Shown here: positions 58,735 to 64,000 of the stretch, in pieces
How positions within the stretch are numbered: the stretch's first letter is position 1
How the letters are laid out: the number at the start of each line of letters is the position of its first letter
NCBI GenBank assembly: GCA_022559985.1
Contig: JAFJTR010000032.1
Span: forward strand, 62,001-126,000
DNA from: Parastagonospora avenae f. sp. tritici 18332-5
Taxonomy: Eukaryota > Ascomycota > Dothideomycetes > Pleosporales > Phaeosphaeriaceae
Length of the DNA: 64,000 nucleotides
Direction of reading: 5' to 3'
The notes under the pieces: model-generated
Told to the model about the DNA's origin: nothing
Databases searched by the model: none
What the model saw: only the letters and a program-made list of their open reading frames with translations
Program-made: the position numbers and the translations under genes

Positions 58735-58890
58735 AGATAATGCCCATACGGTCTCCCAGTGGGCAAGCGTGAGGCTGCTCCTGAGGCTGAGGCCGATGCT
58801 GATGCTGAGGCCAACTGGTGCTGGCGGACCTGTACATTTATTGTATCGCTCTCGTGCTCAGTCTTTGCATATATGTTGGACTCGAGCTGA
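58735..58890 (+). pseudogene. lost fourth repeat and tail of the pheromone precursor
   Basis: After the TAG at 58732-58734 the frame continues as a fourth repeat: AGA, TAA, TGC, then codons for PYGLPVGKR and an EAAPEAEADADAEA-like spacer, then NWCWRTC. Compared with an intact repeat, a Trp codon has become TAG, a Tyr codon TAA and an Arg codon TGC. The frame would end at TGA 58888-58890. The relic is thus probably untranslated 3' UTR. Confidence 0.8.
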
Positions 58891-60581
58891 GCTTGGCTGG
58901 TTGTCGTCCTGGGATGCTGGCCTGTCTGCTTTCCATATATTTATTTCTCAATGAATGTGTCTCTCCAACTCTTGCCTCTCTGTGGCATTTCGTCGTGACA
59001 TGTTTTCCAGCCACGAAAGTGAAGTCAACACCTACACGTGCAGTCATAACCCCACCGTCGCACATTAGCGGTCTTACCTCCAACACCTCCTTTCCTAGCT
59101 CCAGGTACCGTGCAACCTCCCACCTCCATCACCGTTTCTCCCGCTGTCACTCGCACGTTTCCTCCTCGTCACATATCACGCGTCACCTAGACTATCGAAC
59201 CCAATTTCCGACAAAAACCACATCACACCGCAACCCATCACCAAGGACAATCTCCGATCATGACAGCGGGTGTCTGCATTGTCGTGTGATGTGTGATGTG
59301 TGATGTGTCCTGGTACTAGACAGCTGTCAAGTCTCCGCGCCGGGTCACCTACCCCATACGGGCGGGCCAGCGCTGTTCATGTGCTATCAAACAATTCTGC
59401 GCAGCCCAAGGGGAAGTGACGCACGATAATGCAGCGGCCGAGTTACTACGACATGTTGCCTCGCCTGAGGCACTGAGACATGTCTGGGTCACTTGGCGAT
59501 ATACATTGCGAGCTGCGGGCGAATCATGCGCTATCGATAGTTCGGGGGGATTGAATATGTTATCTAACGTTAAGGTACCCAAGCAGCTGGATGTTCGCCC
59601 CAAACCCAACTCTCCCGAGAGTTTCGAATAAACTACTGCACTGCATTCCCCGAAGCTCAGGCTGTAGATTGGGGTTGCATATCGATTCCCGACGTGTTGG
59701 ATCCCTTGTGTTTCGCGTGCGGCAAGCCTGACAAATAACGCTGGCGTAAGCGACATTGGGGCTGTTTCTCAACGGTTTATGCAGGAACCCTAACAGCGCA
59801 GACGAGCAGGAGGGATGGGAAGTGAGCGGGATCCGTTTCATGCGGAGGCGGAAATGCGGGATTAATATCGTGTGTTGTGTTACGATGAGGGATGGGATGA
59901 GCTGGGTGGGTAAATTTGCTGGCTTTGCGGTTGTGGGACGATTATGCTGGGTAAGTTTGTGTTGCGAGGATATGTGGGTACGTGTAACTATTAGCTGTGT
60001 AATACGTGACTGGTGGTATGCATGTGAGGCTTAGAAGAGACGTCGCTTGCACATGCGAGATGGCACGTTTACAACAGTGGAGAAAGTATTTGTGTTGATG
60101 ATCTCATTTCCATTCAATTGTGTACCTATGTCTGTCCCAGCCGACTCCGAACCTATTCCCAACCCGACCTAGACTACAGCTTTTCTTGGTGTGACAGAAG
60201 AAGTCTCTGCTGCACCAAAGCGCAATGAGCGTGAGAATTAATTGCTAGCACCACATCCCTAACTCAACTCATTACCATGCCAAAAAAAATCTTCGTGTAT
60301 CCCGTATCGTCCCGAACCTTGCGGTTCTTCTGTGTGTCCAAGTCTTTAGATGTAGTGAAGGTTAAAAGATGCTGTGCTAGAGTAAAAAAATGAGAGATGC
60401 GAACGCGAATGTACAGAACTGATTAAGGGATACTGGAAAGGGTATAATGGCGATCATGAGCACTCCGGAGAGTGCAGTGCAAAAGAGAGGAGAATGGCAG
60501 TCGCAGAAAAGTCAAAAACGCCCGCTCGCTTACTTCGAAAAAACACAAAGATGGAAAGGAAATAGCGGTTGGTACACGTGA
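58891..60581. other. intergenic, no supported gene
   Basis: A TGTGATG tandem (three units) lies at about 59284-59307. Frames here are short or of low-complexity composition (Ser/His/Thr). The right part is the 3' flank of the SAM-PH gene. Confidence 0.45.
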
Positions 60582-63149
60582 TCAAACGTCCATGCCGTTG
60601 ACGTTGACCTCGTACCCGTCGGCTTTGGCCTTGAGGGCCTTGGCCAGCATGAGCTCACGCATCCAGTCGATGCGCTCGTCACGACCCTTGACAGCAAAGT
60701 GGTGAACCTTTCCATTAGGCATGACTTTCCTAATCTCGCCCTTGCCTGGTGCAGTGGGAACAAGCTGGAACTCAAAGTTGGGCTGCGCAATCTGCTCCTT
60801 ATCCTTTTGGTGGCCAGCTGACAGCTTGAGAGCCTTGAACCTGGCAGAGAGCTTGTTGGACGCAAGCGACGAGCAGGCGACCGCGTAATCATCCACGTCG
60901 ATGGTCTGCAGAGCAGACGAGGAAGGGAGCTCGTTGGGATGCATGGCGAGCATTGTGCCCTGGAGGCGGAAGTGGTGGTCCTGCCACTCGTGTCGCAACA
61001 TCTTGGTGCGACGCTTCTTCATCCAGCCATGGTGGTTGACACCCTTGTATGCGAAACCTCCCTTGGGCAGCGCAGGTACAGAGTCTGCAGCTTCTTCGTC
61101 AAATGACCTCGATGCTCCCTTGGTCGGAGATGACTTGGCACTGTAATCAGAGAACTGCGTTCCGTGCAGGGTTTCGTCGTCGGAGTGAGCGACCTGTGGG
61201 CTGAACACCTGGTTCTCATTAAGCGCTGGCATGGGCAACGAGGGACGTCGTCGGTCGTGTCGCGAGGCAGCTCTCTGAATTTGGATCTTGTACTGCATGT
61301 TGGGCGGCACGGACTGACTTGTGTCACGAGACACAGGCTCGGTAGGAACGACCGTTACTGGAACATCCATCTCGGAGAACGGTGTACCGAATCGGTAGAC
61401 ACCGCCGGGAGAAGCTGTGCGACATGGGGAAAAGGCGGTGTCAGGTGCAACGTGCGAAACTTGTGGGGCAAGATGGCGTGGGTTGCCATACGGTTGGGCA
61501 GATGCTGAGCGCTGTCCTGGGATTGTGAGCTTGGGAAGGCTCTTAAGATTAGCATGCGGTGCTGGTACGAATTCTGGTGCGTGCATAGCATGGTTTGGCG
61601 AACTGAAGTGATCGAAAGACCTTGTTGTATGCGCCGATGTCGATGCGGAGAATGCTGAAACCTCTGGGTTGTGCTGTTGCTGCGGTATCACCAGGAATGG
61701 GCGAGGTGGGAAGAGTTCCATCGGGGGGGTTGGGGGTGCTTCGATTGGTGTAGCACTGCTGTACGGTTGTTCCAGCCCTTGCAGCGAGAGGAACTGCCGC
61801 ACATTGTCCTGCGGGTCGCGCTTCTCCACTTCGTGGAGATCTTGCAGAGTAAAGTCAGGGAGCTGACTAGGGCCCAGGAGATCGGACGATGCTACCACAG
61901 ATGGAACGATCATAGAAGGAGCGGACTCCGATGTAAGGCGATGAACGTTCTCGACAGCCCGACCAGCTGTTTGTGCATTGCCAGGATCTCCTGCGATGAA
62001 AATGTGGCCACCCTTTTCGGGTGAGATGGGGAATCCATGCTCTTGTTGTAGCCTGGCCAATTGACGCTGCTGCTTCCTCCACTTGGCGCATCGTTCTCCC
62101 TTTGCGCACGTATGCGGCTTGGGTAGCAATTGTTCGATAGCTACAATAGAGACTGAATGTGCAGGAGTGATGCCGTCGTCCATTACATGTCGCATCGGTC
62201 GACCTTGGGACTTGTCACGATGTGCTTGTTTCCTGTTCTTGCTCTTCGATCTGCTTCTCGCCTCTGTGCAGGGACGATCTATATCTTCAAAGGGGGTCGG
62301 GATCGGAGCGGGTGCGACTGGAGATAACAGGCCATCAGCGTTGCGCAGAGAATCGATCTGATGCCACAACTGATGTCGCTTGCCGAAAGATTGTATTTCC
62401 AGCTCTTTTAGATCATCGAATTGCAAATCTAGTAGGACCGCGCCAGTGATGTCGTGAGTGACAAATTTGTCGATAACATCGTCCTCGAAGCCATTTTGAT
62501 ACATCCAAGTAGCCACATCGCGAGAGGTCCATCCACGCACTTCCGCATTGTCCAAATGTGCTACAGCTAGGGCAATGTTGTTGTATTCACGCTGAGGCAC
62601 TACAGTCTCTGGGGTGGCCTCTCTGAAAGACGTCGGGAAACGCGATGGTGGCTCTTTCGGGAGGAGTGGCGACATTTGAAGTGCATAATCGAAGTCATTC
62701 GAAGACACTGACGCACGGAACAGATGTGGCCCTTTAGGGCCTTCTACAGACTTGCGAGCATGCCAGTACGCGAACTGCGGCCGTATCTCATCAGCTGGTG
62801 TCTGGACTTCTTCGAATGTTGAGATTGTTGTTTGACTTCGTCGATTGTCGCTCTGTTCCACTGGTCAGTTCACAAAGTCTAGTTGTAGTAGTAGTTCAAC
62901 GCACTGATGATCCACTGTACTCCTCGAATTCACTGTCGTCATCTTCGATATCTGTGTATGCAACGCTGATGTGGGAGACCGGGCGCTCGAGGGACGAGCG
63001 AGCTGTCAATGCAGAGGAGAAGAAGGATTGTGTCTTTGCCCTCTGAAACATCTCTACACCCGGCTCCAAAGGAGTAATTGGTGTCATGGCCTGCTGCATG
63101 GAAGTTAGTACCAAGCTCACAGCTAAGTCACCAAGCCAAAACTCACCAT
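60582..63149 (-). CDS. SAM and PH domain protein with an ATG-only first coding exon
   Basis: Three coding exons on the minus strand: 63149-63147 (the ATG alone), 63093-62905 and 62852-60582, giving 820 residues. The first intron has an ideal set of signals (donor GTGAGT, branch TACTAAC, acceptor ATGCAG). A weaker alternative is a start at 63099 (MQQAMTP) without that splice. A SAM domain lies at about residues 171-235 (WTSRDVATWMYQNGFEDDVI... LEIQSFGKRHQLWHQI), and a PH domain near the C-terminus, about 630-800 (KGVNHHGWMKKRRTK, WQDHHFRLQGTMLAM, DERIDWMRELMLA). Between them is a long Pro/Ser-rich disordered region. SAM-PH proteins of filamentous fungi are thought to link membrane phosphoinositides to signalling or polarity; the exact role is unknown. 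Confidence 0.9.
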
Positions 63150-64000
63150 GATCACGGTGCTGGTGCGCACAAGCGCTCAGGTTCCGGGAATAGCTGTCGT
63201 TCAGACGTTTGAAGACGATTCTAACAAGATATCCGTAGCATGGCAAATGTGTGTATAGTTGTCAAACGTTTCCAAAGAAAGGATCGGACGCAGCGGTGCT
63301 TTTACCAGAGCGCTTGTACGTTGATAGCGGGGCTTTCCTGCTGCAATGTGATCTGGCGTCCACCATACATATGGCGGGCTCACGCTGGAAGCGCTGGACT
63401 CGTAGGCGGGCGGGACGAAGTGCGTGTGAAGGATCCCATTGGCTGCCGGCAAACACACTAAGAGTCTGAATCAAGCAATTTAGCTATCATTAGCATCTCC
63501 ATGTTAGGGTCTGCAAGGGTCTATGTTGCCATGCATGGATACGTAGTGCACGGCTTTCACACCGTTTTGACCGCGCTGCATATGATCTAAGAAGCTGCTT
63601 CGGGAGGCGATCATCGTGTGCCTTGAAAGGAGCCTCGAAGCTGCGCAGATCCAACCAGTCCACAATATGCGCGGCGCAGCTTGCGATTCGCCGGGATCCC
63701 CTGAGGCGCAATGAAATCCGCAACGGGCGCAATGGAGTTTTCGAGTCGCATGGAGAAGACAACTGGTTAGGCGTGACTGTCCAGGTTTTTCCCTGCGCGG
63801 GTGGTTGGGCTTCAGTGATAGTGTGGTTGATGAGCGGACGGGTCTACCGTGTCCGTGCGAACTTAGACTCGGGCGGGAGCATCGAGGCTGGACTCCACTC
63901 CAGGGCTCAGGCCGACAAAGCAGCATTGCACGCCCCTACCACAGTACATAGCACATAGCACATAGCACATACGCACAATTATCGTTGGGACCCACGGCGC
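63150..64000. other. intergenic to window edge
   Basis: Leader and promoter of the SAM-PH gene, then short unsupported frames. A short ATAGCAC tandem (about three and a half units) lies at 63946-63972. Confidence 0.45.

Noticed and set aside
58358..58954. 198-codon frame over the pheromone-like gene
   Set aside because: A shifted frame of the repeats; it lacks the signal peptide and Lys-Arg processing logic seen in the 58324 frame.
58818..59303. 161-codon plus-strand frame with a hydrophobic start
   Set aside because: It starts inside the relic pheromone tail in another frame and becomes low-complexity Ser/His/Thr; likely chance.
1..64000. CRISPR arrays, insertion sequences, rRNA, integrated viruses, biosynthetic gene cluster
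   Set aside because: No regular spaced repeats, transposase, integrase, rRNA or backbone synthase genes were seen. The only reverse transcriptase is TERT, identified by its T motif, QFP-type RNA-binding domain and TEN region.

Overview
The window is nuclear DNA of a filamentous ascomycete (Pezizomycotina, most likely Dothideomycetes). The evidence is many short introns (about 46-100 bp) with GTANGT-like donors and CTAAC/CTGAC branch sites, closely packed genes on both strands, moderate GC, and families typical of filamentous fungi: GRGG-repeat protein, WSC protein, GMC oxidoreductase, Cys-rich fungal membrane proteins and an alpha-factor-type pheromone precursor. There are no rRNA genes, convincing tRNAs, CRISPR arrays, transposases or viral genes. 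Exon chains below were built by hand from splice signals and reading frames; every fully closed model has a coding length divisible by three.

Layout. 1-8.9 kb: end of an unknown gene, a GRGG-repeat protein, a 2-oxoglutarate/Fe(II) oxygenase, a gene with damaged-looking structure (5.8-7.0 kb), a small membrane protein, and a gene whose start cannot be found (8.2-8.9 kb). 8.9-12.5 kb: gene-poor, with gene-like fragments. 12.5-20 kb (minus): TBC-domain protein, then a complete eight-exon telomerase reverse transcriptase. 21-26.3 kb (plus): DH-BAR-SH3 Rho GEF. 27-36.2 kb: M16 metalloprotease, ZW10/Dsl1 tethering subunit, YTM1 and TRM112. 37-46.6 kb: accessory type, with a secreted GMC oxidoreductase, an internally duplicated unknown protein, a fungal membrane protein and a WSC/mucin-like protein. 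47-57 kb: dense housekeeping block of CobW GTPase, small unknown protein, unknown protein, ATG5, NatB subunit NAA25 and mitochondrial methionyl-tRNA synthetase. 58.3-58.7 kb: secreted Kex2-processed repeat precursor that looks like an alpha-type mating pheromone. 60.6-63.1 kb: SAM-PH protein whose start codon forms its own 3-nt coding exon.

Together. Several genes serve protein synthesis and maturation (YTM1, TRM112, NAA25, MSM1, CobW), trafficking and polarity (TBC, Rho GEF, ZW10/Dsl1, SAM-PH), autophagy (ATG5) and telomere maintenance (TERT). No biosynthetic gene cluster is evident. The most novel element is the pheromone-like precursor, which has two lengths of repeat and a fourth repeat cut off by nonsense changes.
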